Source: Myrica gale
Lineage: Eukaryota; Streptophyta; Magnoliopsida; Fagales; Myricaceae
Direction of reading: 5' to 3'
Length of the DNA stretch: 64,000 bases
NCBI GenBank assembly: GCA_963930655.1
Contig: OZ005604.1
Location: 17,308,001 to 17,372,000 of the forward strand
The notes beneath the pieces were generated by a model. The model did not search any database. It worked only from the letters and a program-made list of their open reading frames with translations, and was not told the DNA's origin. Positions 1 through 13,225 of this stretch are shown here, in pieces. Each line of letters opens with the position of its first letter. The first letter of the stretch is position 1. The position numbers were made by a program, and so were the translations under genes.

Positions 1-2256
1 AGTAGGGCAAACTCCACTTACTGTTGGCTTAATTTGGTTTGGTCGTCGGTTAAGTCGTTGCACAACCCTGCCACAGTGGTCAATGTGGCTTATTGTTAAT
101 GCCAAAGGTGATTTTCTGAAAAGCTATTTTATTTTTTGTATTTCTGGCCACTTAATTGAGTATTATTTTCAAAGAGAAGAATATATATATATCTATTCTC
201 TGCTTACTGAGGTTTCGAACTCACTCCGTTATTATTTTCCCCACTTTCAGAGATTTTTGAAGAACGTGACAAGGATGATAGTTAGATGGCATGCGGGCGG
301 GAGTAGTATTGTTTTGAAAAATGTACAAGTTTATGTTTCAGAGGCATTAACATTTTGATGATGTTTTGTTTTGAATAAAGAAGATAATTTTTTCCAAGTT
401 ATTTTATTGAAAATTCATTATTAATTTTTGAGGCGTGACAGTTTGGTATCAGAGAAAAGGTTATAGATTCTGTACACTTTAACCTTTGACATTTGAAAAT
501 TTTTGGGGTAGACTTGAGTAGATTAAGTTTTGCTTACATGTGAATTGTTTCATTTGTTTTGTTTAATGAATATCTTGAATACCAAACATGCTTTTCAGAA
601 TGTCAAAATTTAGTTGGTTAGATTTTCTTTCTCGATTGAATCCACGTCGTAGATACATGTATGCAGTAAGAACCTGTATTCCTCGATATTTTGGGAAGAT
701 GAATAGTCGTAAGTTTTTTAGCTTCATGGCGTTACCTAAAGATATGATGATCGATGACCCTGACGTAGTATCAAACATGATTGAGTGATAATGAGGTTTT
801 ACTAGGTATCTGTAAGTTTTAGTAAATTTTGAGGACAAAATTTTTTTTAAGAGGGGAAGGATGTGAGGACCCGATCTTTAAAAAAAAGAAAAGATTGTTT
901 TACAAGGTGGAGATTCGAACTGGGGCTTTTAGGAGAGGAGAGAGGCACGTAGCTTGACCACTGAGGCGCCTTTGCTTTTTCTTTATATGGTAAAGTTTTA
1001 TTTACTTAAACACGTTTTACTCGAATTGGATTTTTAAGTAAAACGGTGCGTTTTGATCTTCTTCTTCCACAAATTTTCAAAACACGATTGTTATGCCCTA
1101 GCCGCCGTTTTCGACCATTCCTCTCTCTCTCTTCGATTCCTCATCCGTTTTAGCACATTTTCGTCTAGTTTTCGTGGCCTTACAACTCTATTGTATAGAT
1201 CTCGACGTTTCTAAAAAAATCCAGCGATTTACGGTGGTTAATGGAGGATTTCGAAAGGGCAACAATTTGGGGTTATTACACATTAATTTTCGGTCTATAA
1301 AAGGGACATTCCGCTCACAGATTATTCACACCTCTCAAATATGAATTCTCTATCATTTTTGAGATCTATCTCTCTCTCTCTCCCGGTCAATTTCGGCCAT
1401 TGTTGAGTTTCTCGATTTTCTTCGGTTCTTTTGGGTCGCTGCAATACGTGGATTTTAGAACGGTTCGATTATCGAAAAAAATCGGGTAAGCAGAGCTACT
1501 ATGTTATTTTCGGTGAAAATTGATGAACGATGCAAAATAGGATTTTTATTCGATGTTGTCAAAAACTGTTTTGTGGAAATCAATTTTATTGCAAAGTTAT
1601 ATTATTTGCAAACAAATATGGAATTTTAAAAGCATACTGAAATATGTTCATCTTTACTGTTCTGAATTGTTTCTGCTAAATATAATTTCTGATTCTGATT
1701 CTGAAATTCTGTTATTATAAATTATACTGTTTTCAAACCCCGAGGCAATGTCCCGATTACTGATTACTGCTGCTGTTGTACCAACATACTGATTACTGAG
1801 TGCGCCCATTCTTCGGATTGGTTTATGTGTGGGTTTTCTCCCTAGTGCACACTTAGAGTATGTGGCTAAGTCTTAGTAGGGAAAACTCCACTTACTGTTA
1901 GCGCACAACCCTGCCACAAGGGTCAATATGGCTTACTGTTGATGCCGAAGGAGATTTTCTGATAAATCTATTATATTTTCTGTATTTCTGCTCAAAGAAA
2001 AGAATATTTGTTTTTATTCTCTGCTTACTGAGTTGTCGAACTCAGTGCGTCATTATTTTTCTTATTTTCAGAGATTGTTCAAGGATCAAATCTAGAGAGC
2101 TTGCGGGCGGGATAGATGAGAGCATTATGACTTTTAGACTCTTGAGATAATTTGTTCAAGTATATATTTTGAAACATTATAGTTATAATATATTTTGTTT
2201 CGAATAAAGGCGATGCGTTTCTTTTATTTATTTTTGTTGATTTTTGGGGCGTGACA
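1..2256 (+). mobile_element. Ty3/gypsy-type LTR element remnant (Tekay/Del-like), almost no interior
   Basis: The first 440 bases match the last 440 bases of the block 862-2256, so they are the tail of a 5' LTR that begins before the window. A primer-binding-like TGGTATCAGAG (initiator tRNA-Met type) lies at 444-454, right after the LTR end GCGTGACA. Only about 420 bases separate the two LTRs, and they end in a purine-rich tract (850-860) next to the second LTR. No gag or pol domain is recognisable, so the element is a broken or non-autonomous fossil. The long LTR and the layout resemble Tekay/Del chromoviruses; the clade is an inference. Confidence 0.75.
862..2256 (+). repeat. 3' LTR (about 1.4 kb) of the element at the window start
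   Basis: It starts TGTGAGGACC and ends GGGGCGTGACA, so it has TG...CA termini, and its last 440 bases are repeated at 1-440. The purine tract just before it is the expected polypurine primer. A CT-rich stretch and a TATA-like AT-rich region lie inside. The right flank is AAAGG; the left flank is outside the window, so the target duplication cannot be tested. Confidence 0.75.
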
Positions 2257-4928
2257 AAAGGAACACTAAATTTAGAACGTTTGAGGTCCCGTAGAGGCCA
2301 AGAAGGGCGCACATAATCAATGGACCTCTGGGAATCAGATGAGCTAGTGTCAACGATTTCCTCAATGTTGTATTATTGCTCATTCGATTTTGTATTGCAA
2401 TGGCTCTACTTGCCCTAGTGGGGATGGCCCTAGTGCTTCGTATCTCATGTTGCGGAGAAAAAAAAACTCATCATGCCACGTAACCAAAAAGTACTAAAAT
2501 ATAAACAAAATAAATTTGAAAACAAATTAAAATCAATGGGTGATGGGGTGGGCGTGGAGCCCCGCGACCTAGCCCCTCTAGCCTTGGATGGGCGGGTCAA
2601 GGCCCTTCGCCTATCGTCCGAGTGAGCACTCATGACCACCTCCCTAGCTATTAGGCACCAACTCCCGCGACCAGCATAGGGCCGTCCACTGTAATTTCGT
2701 CCCCATCCCCATGGAGGCCGGGACCGAGGGGTTGGAAGCACCACCCGATAGTTTGGTGTTTGTTTGTTTGTTTTTTATTTATTGATTTATTGTGTTTCAT
2801 TTTATTTTTTGGTTTTTGAAATTTCAATGAAATTTTTGTTTTTTTTTTCTTAAAAAATTATTTTTGTTTTGTTAAATTTCAATTTTTTTTATCTTATTTT
2901 TAGTGCTCATTTTAATTTTAATTTTAATTTTCAGGTTTTATACTTTTTATATTTTTTTAGACGCTGATGTGGCATAAGTCTTCCTGCGTGGCTCTGTTGA
3001 GTTCATAAACACGTGACACGTGTCTTGATTTGTTTGGGTATTTACATTGTCGATCAATGCCTGGGCATTTTCTGTTATGTCAGTAATACCTAGGTGATGA
3101 GGGAATAACTTTTTAGTCTTTTTCAAATTTAGTGACTATATGGACTTACTTAAAAACAAAAAAGGACCATATCGACTTATTTCTTTTCGGTATTCCAGAG
3201 ACCTATTTATCATCATATCATGACTCGTCAGTTTAATTAAGCCTTAAAAATTGGGATTCTCATTGCTCTACAACAACACAACAGGTGTAAGTGCTCATAA
3301 ATTCCCCAATGTAAATTTTTGGGACAATAATAAGAAAAGGTATAAGAGGGGAGCGAAAGAGAAGAAGGAAATAATCAAATAAAGAAAAGAAACTAATTAA
3401 GGAATCAAATGCACAATGTAACTTAGAAAATTGCACTCTCTTCTGCGGTTGCGGACCTATATTTGAAAAATATTCATACCTTCAACTTCTAAATTTGGGT
3501 CCAAAGATCAATATGGTGCAAAGTGACCTATCTTTTGTATCTTTAACCGTAGGATTTTACTAAAAAGTTTGCATTAATAAATTTTAGTAGTTTAGAAGCT
3601 CAATAGGATAAAAATTATAGTTTGAACCAATTATATTGGGGTCATAATTTGGAAAAGAAATAGATGTTTCCTCATAAACAAATAAATATTATTATATTTG
3701 TAATAGGGCATGTGTTGGTATTTCAGAGGCTCGACATGACATAACTGATACTTTAGACTCGAAAATGACATTACATACTTGCATCGTAGCTTCCAAATTT
3801 CTTCCTTGATGTATTTGGTCAAATTACATTACATAATTCATTATGAAGAGTAGATATATCCTTGTTACTAAAATCCTTGTTACTAATTCATTTACCAAAG
3901 AAAAACAGTACTTCAAATTAATCCCCCGAGCAAAGGTGTAACAAGATATGGATTCGACCAACAAATGTATTTAAAATCGGTTTCTATATATTTAATCTTT
4001 GCACCCACCCAAAGGAAATTATACCTTCTCCAATAGCTTTCACCAATAATGACCATTTGAAGAACTTGAAGAAGAACAAGCTAGCACCTTCACATATAGA
4101 ATGTGCTAACTCCTTCTGATATCTTTTGCCAATCAATGTCATCATCCGGCTATGAAGAATTTGAAGAGCTTACTTGTAACAAAATAGCACATGGGTTAGC
4201 TACCAAGTATAAACCAAGAATCAGTTTAATCACAAATGTCATGCGCAGTTGATAATTGTCTTCGAGAGTGAATGGGTGTCATTTTCTTCAAATCAATGAC
4301 ACAAACCCTACCTTATAGCTGCCGGATTAGTACTTAAAAGTAAGAAAGATATTAATGGAGCAAACAAGATATTAATCGATAGCGACAAAAGGTTTGTTTT
4401 GAAAGTAACTTTTGACGAGGAGAAAAAAGATCCGGTTTAATAGGTTTAAGAAATGGTACTTTGCACACTGTTACACAAAAAGGGACAACGAAAGAGTCAA
4501 ATTAAAGGAAAAGTAATGAAATGTTTAAAAAAGAAAAAGAAAAATCAAAGATGCCCACGATTTCACAAAATCAAAACGCATCTGATAAGTGGGTCCCCTG
4601 ATTTTGATTTTGTTTGAGTCAAGACAAAATGGGCAGAAAAGAGTGGGATTTAATCAAATAATTAAGACGGTAAATGGCTCCTCGTCATGCCCCCCATAAA
4701 CCCAGAGTACCCAACAACGATGCATCCACAACAACTGCCAGCTATTCCGCTTTCTATTCTAGTCATTCTTGACCCACACAAATATATATATATATAGGAG
4801 GAAAAAAAAACAAAAACAAAAAGAAAGAGAGAGACTTCTCAATTACCCTTGTTTGTTTTTTGAGTTTCTAAATGTTTCCCGCTGGTGATGCAGTACCTCT
4901 GATGCTTCTTTGACATCACTGCGTACGT

Positions 4929-4929
<1 letters not shown>
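2257..4929. other. Intergenic, no gene seen
   Basis: No supported gene here. A GC-rich patch at about 2530-2750 sits in otherwise AT-rich DNA. Its short open frames show no recognisable motif. Runs of T and A (2760-2960) and unremarkable AT-rich sequence fill the rest. 4540-4790 is less AT-rich and ends in a TA run near 4785-4797, but I found no coding exon downstream to make it a promoter. Confidence 0.5.

Positions 4930-4977
<48 letters not shown>
4930..4977. repeat. (AT)n microsatellite
   Basis: An uninterrupted AT dinucleotide run of 48 bases. The short open frame across it, which reads tyrosine-isoleucine repeats, is an artefact. Confidence 0.95.
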
Positions 4978-4978
<1 letters not shown>

Positions 4979-7900
4979 CTTTACTCAATACTTCTAAGGA
5001 GATATCGAGCTTACTGTACTGGGATTTTGTTAAATCCTTCAAAAGATAATGACAGGACGTTCTATTCCATAAAATTCAGTATATATATATAATTAGGGAA
5101 AAAAAGGTAAAGAACTCTAAGAAATTTTCATAAGTTGACTATTAAGAATCATTTAGGGAAAGATGTATATATATTTTCAATGATACATTTTGAAACATTT
5201 TCATGCCATAAAACTATCGTAGGAATGATATATATTACTACTATGTTTATTTATATCACTATTGAGTGAAAGGAGAAGTGATCATTTCACTATGAAAAAA
5301 ATCATTTTGTTTCCTAAATTAAACTATCAAAATAATTTCAAACAGTGGTTCCAACTATTTTATTTGACACATTGAATCCTATAACTATTAAATTTCATTA
5401 ATTTCTGCCTTAAAAAATATTCAACAGTCAAACCCATGCTCATGTTTTATAAATTAATGAATTATGTGGCATGATTTTGACCATTAAATTTTATTTTAAG
5501 AAGCAAATTGATCGATTTAAAAATTTTTGAAGCTCGATATATCAAAGTTGATAGTTAAAACCTCTATTTGATATTGCTAATTGAGGAATAAATGTGCTTG
5601 ATATGACAACTCAAGCTAATTTTTCTGAAGAAAAGAAGAAACATGTTGCCTGAGAATAAACCACAACCATGAAAAAGCATAAACAGATCAGAAGAGAAGA
5701 ACACAAAAAAAAAAGAACAAAGAGATCCAGAAAACAATGAACAAGCATAAACAGGCGTATGCTTGTTCAAGCTGCGCCTGGGGCCACCCTCCTCCTGTTT
5801 AAGAAGCACACAAAAGATACGCTCTGATCTCTCTCCCTCTCTCTCTCTGCCTCTTTAAGACGGAGTAACACCGTGAACAGTATGATGATAAACTGAACGC
5901 TCCTAGACAGAGAAACCCTAATTTGTTTTTTAGCTATTCTTCAAGGAACTCGTTGGGGAAACATCACAAGGTTGCCACTAGAGTAGGTACTGCCGGACAG
6001 GGGTGAATGAATAGAATTTAATGCAACCCAAACTGAAAGCAAAGGGTAGTAGGCCCAACTCACGTTACAGTATTTATGGTTCCCGCTCCACCAGCTAGCT
6101 TCTGAAGGTATGGACTATGGACAGAGGACGATTCCTTCCTTAACTCTGTCCGTTTCCAATCGGATCTCCAAGTCTCTATCATATTTCTATTACTATATAT
6201 TTCGTTTCGTTTATTCTTGTACTAATATACGGAGAATAATTCGCACACAAACGCAAACAAACATAAACGTATGTAGATTATTAAGTTTATAATAAGTCAA
6301 TGACATAATTAACATTTTGGATGAAATTATGGCGGTGATCCGTTGATTTCGACGTGCTAATAAAAGCTACACATATTTAAGAAAATCGCCATATAATCAT
6401 GCCCATCCGAGGACGGGGTAAAAGATGGTTTTCTTTAATTATATGACTGCACCAGACACGGCCTGTTTTCACACTTTCCGCAGATCCATTTTCGAGCAAT
6501 CATTCACTGCGCAACTTCTTCTCGGATCAAACTAATTCTACTTTCATTTGAAAGTGGATTTTGTGTTAGGTTGATGAATAATTTTTTGGTGCTGTGAGAT
6601 CATGAACTACAAGGCCTAATTCCATTGTTAATAAAGTGCACCTCTTTTCTTTTCTTCATCCTGTCACTAATTTCTTTCTAATTTTTCCAGTCTCTTTTAT
6701 CGATCCTAGTCGATTCATTTGCTTCTGTTTTCGCTGCAATATATAGAATAATGTCAGTGGCAAGAACGCCTACGACCGACCTGATACGCTCTTCTTACCT
6801 ACTTTGCACATAATGTGTTATTCTATTTTTCTTTTCTTTTCTTTTGTTTTTTTGGGCGCCGGCTTCTACTAAAATTTCTTCTTTCGCCTCGTTATTGCAA
6901 AAAAAATATGCAATATTTTTCCCCGTTTCTCTGGGTTCTCTCTGATGCAAAGAGCCCGCTATAGGAAACTTAGTTTTAGACCTACAGAGTAGATCTATCG
7001 GGTAGGCCAGATTGATTCTGATAATTTGAGACCTCTAAAGGGACCCCTATGAATAGAGAAGGACAGAATTGCCCACTAGATATACAGTCGAACAATTGTT
7101 TGTGATCTGAGTGATCTGAAGATAATCTCTTCATCTAACATTCAAGGACTGATACCCTACCATTTTTTCCATCAACGGGAACTTTTCAGACTTCTTGGCT
7201 AGGGTTTTCCATTGAAATCAGCGGCACTACTCTCCAAGGTTAACTCTATGGATCTAAATGAAATTGCATAGATTGATTTTGATATGGCTAAAGAATACTC
7301 CTAACATTGAAAAGAGAATAAGATTGGAAGTAGACGAAAAGAATGACAAGAAGAGAGAACGAATCACATACCAATTAGAAATTTATTTGTTGGTCGAGGG
7401 ATGGAGAAGCGTGCAAAAGGAGATATTGACGCGGCTCAATCAAATCACATGGCTAATTTCTCCATTAACCATGTCTTCAAATTGAGACACGCCAATACCT
7501 AATTGACACCTTTCCATCTTTGGACCTAGCGTCTTCGCTGGCTACCATCTTCCGGTTCCCAGACAGCTCTGAAATGCTCATCAGTTGTGCAGCTCCCTCC
7601 CTCTTACAGAGAAAGAAAGTGGGGGAGATAAAGAGTATTCCCTGATATGGAAGATGTGGGTCACATAATCTGGGGGAGGACCAGTTTGTTCTCAAAGGAC
7701 GTTTTATAGAGGTGTTTCTCGAGAATTAAGCCTTTCACGCGGGAATTTTCCTTGTATTAGCTTCCCAGCATTCGGCCTGCACCTAATTTGCTGTCTAAAG
7801 GGAAGCAAAGCAGATAAAACCACCGGGAACTGTTTTTGTGTTTATGTACGTATGCAATTTGATGACTTGTATGGCTTTCTATTACACGGAGGGTACCAGG

Positions 7901-9088
7901 CGGAGTCCTTAGTGATGGAACTGATGGCGTTATTCCTCTTCTCTCACTCATGTGGTTGTGAGCTTGTTTGACTCTGATTTTCCTTTTTGGATGAGTTTGA
8001 CCGATTGTATACAATGTACCAATCTCTAATTTGTCTTTGCTGCGATACTAATGACGTGCTTAACTCTAGCTGTACTAAATAGCTTGTCCTGCTGCAGTTG
8101 TTTGAGCTCGAACACCGACTTTCTTTTCATGCTAATTTCTAAATATATTGGTGGCCTAATTAAACACTCAAAAGAGTAGTACTGTTACACGGCTTCCAAC
8201 CATAGATATTTCTTGAGTTTCTCGCGCCAAATGAGAACTGACATTTCTCAGTTGAAAGTTAGGGTTTCAACATACACTTATTTGGCTATCACAAGAACAA
8301 TCCAAAACATAACACGATAATACAAGGTCTGAATCTGATCAGCGGATATTGTACATAATATAGTAAAAAACTGCACATGTTTTTGGTTAATTTCCTACAT
8401 GCACTTTTCATCCACTTGGTCTGTTGAGGAACAAAAACTCGCCCTCTGTGCTGGAAATGGCCGATTATCAATATTTACCCAAACTATGACGCACGTAACT
8501 AAATCCCCATTAGCTAGCGGAGGCAAAAAAAAAAATAGTACTGCTTCGACCTAGTTTGTAGTAGTTATTGATTAGTTAACAAGGACAACTATACTCTAGT
8601 TTAGTAACCCAAATTGGTATCCTAAGCTGAGCAGGAGCTTTACTACGTCCCAAATATATCCTATGGAATTGTCATGACTCATGTCCGTGGTTAGTGACAA
8701 TCATTGACGAATATGATATATAGAGATTGTTATATATAATTGACTCCTAGGAGCTAACGTTTTGTGTAACTTGGGGTCCAGAATAGCAAAAGAAGTACTG
8801 GAGCTACGACCTAATTAATTGGGTAAAAGCAAGAGGTTGTTAAGTTAGGTATGAGTAGGTGTATCATCAAGACTTCTGCCAAGGGATATTGTACTGTAAG
8901 GGGCCGGATCTAACTTCTCCGGACGACTTTTATAGGTTTTGAAAGTTGAATATTTCAAGAGAATTATACAGAGGATGGAGACGACAAATTAAGACGATGG
9001 CAGCTTACGCAAGGCATATGCAAGCAGGCGGTGAGGACTGTGCAGAGTCTATGGTCCTGTATATATATTATACACGTAAGTCTACACG
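4978..9088. other. Intergenic, no gene seen
   Basis: No gene is supported on either strand. A CT-rich tract lies at 5826-5850, and a TTTTCTTTTC stretch at about 6828-6855. Short open frames (for example 5564-5809, 7258-7485, 7757-8014) carry no motif I recognise and have no splice context. The stretch may hold untranslated or regulatory DNA, or decayed repeats, but I cannot show this. Confidence 0.5.
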
Positions 9089-9112
9089 TTTTTTTAAAAA
9101 AAAAATAAAACG

Positions 9113-9907
9113 GATCCAAGCCAGGAAGCCCATTTTATTGAAAACACAACAGAGTGTTACAGAGATGAAAACGCAAATTCAGGAGGGGATCAGTCGCCTC
9201 ATACTGCAGCCATAGCAAAGAAGAAAATTGTTTAGAAAAAATAGGGAGTCCTCCAATCACAACTTTAAAGGTGACCCAACTACCAAGCAGGTGCGCAGCG
9301 GAATTTGCACCACGGTTAATAAGCTTCAAAGACCACTCCTGCACAGACGACAAAGTGCAGCAAATATCCCAAATAATATTGCTAATTCTCCAATCTTAAC
9401 GTTGAATGGATTTAATCACCAAATAGGAGTCACATTTCAGGATAATTCTGGGCCAATTTCGAACAGACGCCTCACAAGCACCCATTTTTGCAGCAATAGC
9501 CTCCCTTCCACGGGAGACCCCACAGCAACCTTTTCCACTTTTGCACCCAGCACCCCTCCATGGTCATCACGAAAAACTGTCGTAGCTATGGCTATGTCTG
9601 TATTAATCTTGACACAACCAGAGGGGGAAGACCAAACCAGCAACCTGTTTCGTACGCCAGGCCTCCCAATGTTCATGGCCTATCTTATTGACCCGACGAG
9701 AAAGAGCTACCACATCCACCTCAGTACCATTGTGAATAAAATTGTTTCTCCAATGCCGGACCAAATCTATTAAAGAAATAGAAAAGAGTTGAAATCTGTG
9801 GATATCTTCCAAGGGAATGCTTAGCCTCGGATCGAGCAGGGTTAAAAAGACACTCAGACCACTCAATCATAGATAAGTGAGCAAGCCTAAGAGAATGCAG
9901 CGGCCAT
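9113..9907 (-). pseudogene. L1 ORF2 C-terminus: end of zf-RVT and RNase H
   Basis: The minus strand reads a zf-RVT tail with the RNRFG-like helix context, then an RNase H start of the kind WS.P.GC.KINTD, with the first catalytic Asp at about 9600. It closes with the typical RGANSAAHLL-type helix (about 9290-9320). The pieces lie in more than one frame, so the region is degraded. It is interrupted on its upstream side by the solo LTR at 9908. The 3' UTR runs to the A run at 9089. Confidence 0.75.
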
Positions 9908-11245
9908 TGTAACGCCCCGGGCCCAAACTCCGTAGGTATAGGTTTTCGTATAAACTAAGGCTTTTTCACCATGGATAATCATTTATCTAGGCCCCGATAT
10001 TTCAAAACTAATTTGTACAACCTCAACAAAATATTCATAAATCGTAAAAAGCCCAAAAATATCAATCCGAGCCCTAAAATTTATATTAGCATATCCGATA
10101 TTTCTAATATCGATGAAGATCTCCTAAAATAATACAATATCAAATTTTCCAACAACAATTTTCAAAAGTAATATTGCAAAAACACGCCTTCGAAACACAA
10201 ATATATTTGAAAGCTCCTCGAACTTCTCTAATTTTGCCAACTCTGAAAAATATTAAACACGGGTTAAGCTACGACTAGCTCAGTAAGTAATAAGTCAATA
10301 GGGGTTGGGAAAAAGTCAATTTTATCACAATAACCGAAATCCAAAATAAAACACCGTGAGCCATACCAAATCCAAAAATACAAGTTTGTAACAAAAATAT
10401 CCAAGGTCGCTCAATATAGGGAAATCACCAATGGTCACACAGACAGGCCTCCAGGCCATAAAGACCTCCAAATATCAGGCCACACAGACCTCCAGGCCAC
10501 AAAGACCTCCAAATATTAGGTCACACAGACCTCCAGGCCACAAAGACCTCCAAATACCACGAGGGGTATCAAATTGGCCACACAGACCACAAGAATAAAT
10601 TGGCCACAAAGACCACAAAGATATATCACCAGCGCAAGGACAATTTTCACAGTATGCTCAAGTTATAAATATTTCAATTGAGTTTCACGAAAATCTCGAC
10701 AACCTCATTTTACCCAAAATTTGTTCAGTTCCCTAAATAATACATCAAAATCATATAAAATACGGCGCACGTTCAAAATCTCATTGAAGAACCACTTACC
10801 TCGAACACTTAACCAATATTTAAAGTTTATCCAATAATTTTCGAACAATCTCTCAGAAACTAGTAGCACCACCTCCATCCAAATTTTTTGGTCTCTAATA
10901 AACATTCTCTGCAACTATTTATTATGCTCAATCTCTACAACTTTAAAATTCAAACATACCTCTATCCATTACTTTTAAATTCAAACATAAGATCTTTATT
11001 CATATCTTTCAAATTCAAATATAAGAATAATCTTTATCCATATCTTAACCTTTAAATTCAAACCCAACATCAAATCTTTATTCAAACCTTTAAATTCAAA
11101 TATAGATCACATCTCCATATCAACAACTTTAAATTCAAAAATACGATTCACCCTCTATCCAAAAATCAAACATAGGATTAAACCCTATCTCTTCGTTTAA
11201 AATTTAAATTACTCACTTACGCATTTTTCAGGACGGGGTATTACA
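9908..11245 (-). mobile_element. Solo LTR of a Ty3/gypsy-type element inside the L1
   Basis: The block has TGTAACGCCCC at one end and GGGGTATTACA at the other, and is flanked by a perfect 5-bp duplication GCCAT (9903-9907 and 11246-11250). No internal genes or second LTR are present, so this is a solo LTR left by recombination. Minus orientation is inferred because, read that way, it ends GGGGCGTTACA, like the LTR at 862-2256. It separates the L1 zf-RVT from the L1 RNase H and is therefore younger than the L1. Confidence 0.85.
10436..10560. repeat. 41-bp minisatellite inside the solo LTR
   Basis: About three imperfect copies of a 41-base unit built around CACACAGACCTCCAGGCC and CAAAGACCTCCAAATA. 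A shorter decayed echo (CCACACAGACCACAAG and relatives) follows to about 10620. Confidence 0.85.
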
Positions 11246-11250
11246 GCCAT

Positions 11251-11575
11251 GGGGACTGACGCCAAAGTCGTTGAGCCACATCACATTCTAACCACTAATG
11301 AGCCGTAGTTTCAGTTGTAGCTTGACAGAAAACACACTCCACAAGAACTCCCTCCCTAACTCCAAGCCTTGCCACAAGTTTCCCTTTAGTAATTAGGGAC
11401 AATATCCCATACAATTTTCCAAAGCAACAATTTCAGTCTAGCATGAATTTTAAGGCTCCATAACTTCTTCCAGAAAGAAGGTTCAATAGAGAATGAAAAT
11501 TACCCATGATCCGCAATTAACCACCGCAATGTGTCCATACGCAATGTGTAACAACCTGACTTCTCAAGTAACCAC
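11251..11575 (-). pseudogene. L1 ORF2 zf-RVT segment
   Basis: The minus strand encodes the zf-RVT hallmark run W..LWSLKIHARLKLLLWK..WDI.P, followed by the zinc-binding Cys region (ECVFCQ...HLV..C). It is split across frames. It joins upstream, across the inserted element at 11585-13216, to a segment reading LRWLLEKSGCYT, the usual preceding zf-RVT motif. This supports a single interrupted L1. Confidence 0.75.
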
Positions 11576-11584
11576 CGCAATTCA

Positions 11585-13216
11585 GGGTTTAGATTCAGTA
11601 CAGACCCTACGGGTCCCTACGCATCCAGACCCACGGTCTAGATTAAAACTCATTTCAAAATCCTTCACATTTCAAAACCCATTTCACCCACCTCCTTCCC
11701 AAATCCCTACATTTTAGTTTCTCACCTATTTGGAAATCCTTCAATTCCCTCCCATTTCGAAATCCCTCAAATCCCACCATTTTTTTAGTTTTCGTTTGAA
11801 AATCTGAAGAAATCGCACATAATGGGTGAAGGTGTGGTCTCTTCCTAGCACAGTGCTTGATCCTAGGCATGTGTGTCCAATTGTTTCTGTGTTCACAAGA
11901 AATGTTTGTAGATGTATGAGTTTTCAGATGTTCTACAAGCAGTCAAAAAGACAAATCATATACAAATCAGTGTTGCACTCTACATTGGAGAATCCTCATC
12001 TCGTGACAAGAAAAAAATTCTGCCAAGCAGTCATATAAAAAGCTACCATTGGAATTTAGAATGAAAACTGAAAACACAAATAAAGGACAAGCATATGCTT
12101 AGGAAAAAAAACAAAGGACATACATTAATTCCAAGCTCGCCCCCTCCAAACCCAGGGCGCCCAGACCCCCAAAGACCCAGGCCCAGGCACGCCCAGGCAT
12201 GCATTAATTCCCAACTCCCCCCGGGGTAATTCCCAGCCTCCCGACCCCCCGGGCTCCCCCTTTTAAATTTTTCTCTCCTTTATCACTCTGCGCAGCTTAG
12301 TGCTTCCCCCGGCCTCACCTTTCAATTTTTTGCCTTTTTCACTCTACTCACTGCTCCCCCTTTCAATTTTTTTCCCTTTCTCACGTTGGTCGGCGCTCCC
12401 CCCTCCCAATGCAAACATACGCTGCTACGCAAGCCTCCGTGAGTCCGTGACTGTGACTTCAGCCCGCTCTCCTCCTCATTCTGCCTTCGCAGAACGCCAG
12501 GAGGCAGCAGCCCAGCCTCTAGCCCTCTCTCACTTAGTCACTTTGCCTCTTTAGGCTCTCTCGCTCCGGCTCTCTCTCTCTAGTCTCCAGCCTCCAGTTA
12601 CTCTCTCTTTCTCTCTTTCGATTAATGATGAAATTTATTTTTATTTTTGATGAATAATGTTATGAAATTTGATATTGTGATTATAATTTTATTATGATTA
12701 TTGAACCTAGAATCTTCAGTTGAAAGAACAACTTAAGAGAGAGACAGAGACAAAGTGACAAAAAACAAATTAACTCATCAGTAATAATAGCAAGTGTATG
12801 AGTTGCCAACCTAAATGGCAGAGACAGAGAGACCGATCCAGCTAGGTGACTGATGCAGCGGTGACTTGAGGGAGAGATCCAGCCTGGAGAGTGGAGATTG
12901 GAGAGTGACCGAAAGATTTGAGGGATTTCGAAATCATGGGTGAACAAGTTGAGGGATTTGAGGGATTTGGGAAGAAATGTAGGGATTTGAAACATCGAAA
13001 GATTTTGAAATGGGTTTTGAATTGTGAATGAGATTTTGAAGCTGCAGAACATTACAAGACAAGAGAGCGGCGCTGACTGGAGCCAAGCCGAGTCGATGAC
13101 AGAGAGACCTCATTAAATGACGTGGCGGCCTCTCTGTCGTATATTTGGTGGGATTAAATCCAGACCGTTGGTCTGGATGCGTCTGCATCCGTACGGTCTG
13201 GACGGAATCCAAACCC
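11585..13216. mobile_element. Mutator-like (MULE-type) element, long imperfect TIRs, 9-bp TSD
   Basis: The ends are inverted copies (GGGTTTRGATTC... through ...ACGGTCTRGATT, about 65 bases) flanked by an exact 9-bp duplication CGCAATTCA (11576-11584 and 13217-13225). After the outer TIR the right arm has roughly 145 extra bases, and then the inverted similarity resumes. The interior is a patchwork: a C-rich block (12130-12260), pyrimidine-rich UTR-like DNA (12270-12620) and AT-rich DNA. No transposase domain is visible. It could be a non-autonomous or Pack-MULE type, but I do not recognise the cargo. It interrupts the L1 zf-RVT. Confidence 0.8.
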
Positions 13217-13225
13217 CGCAATTCA

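Noticed and set aside
2445-2744. 99-codon open frame on the minus strand in a GC-rich patch
   Set aside because: The composition alone explains the lack of stops; no motif, no splice or start context.
4839-5042. Open frame of 67 codons with Tyr-Ile repeats
   Set aside because: It is the (AT)n microsatellite translated; no gene context.
5564-5840. Possible miRNA-like or leader sequence (GGCCCCAGGCGCAGC with CT-rich flank)
   Set aside because: I could not pair a convincing hairpin or match a known mature miRNA by eye.
9228-9773. 181-codon plus-strand frame
   Set aside because: It is antisense to the L1 RNase H end, whose motifs read on the minus strand.
12300-12554. 84-codon frame in the MULE-type element
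   Set aside because: Pyrimidine-rich DNA gives a Pro/Ser/Leu-rich frame without homology; not enough for a captured gene.
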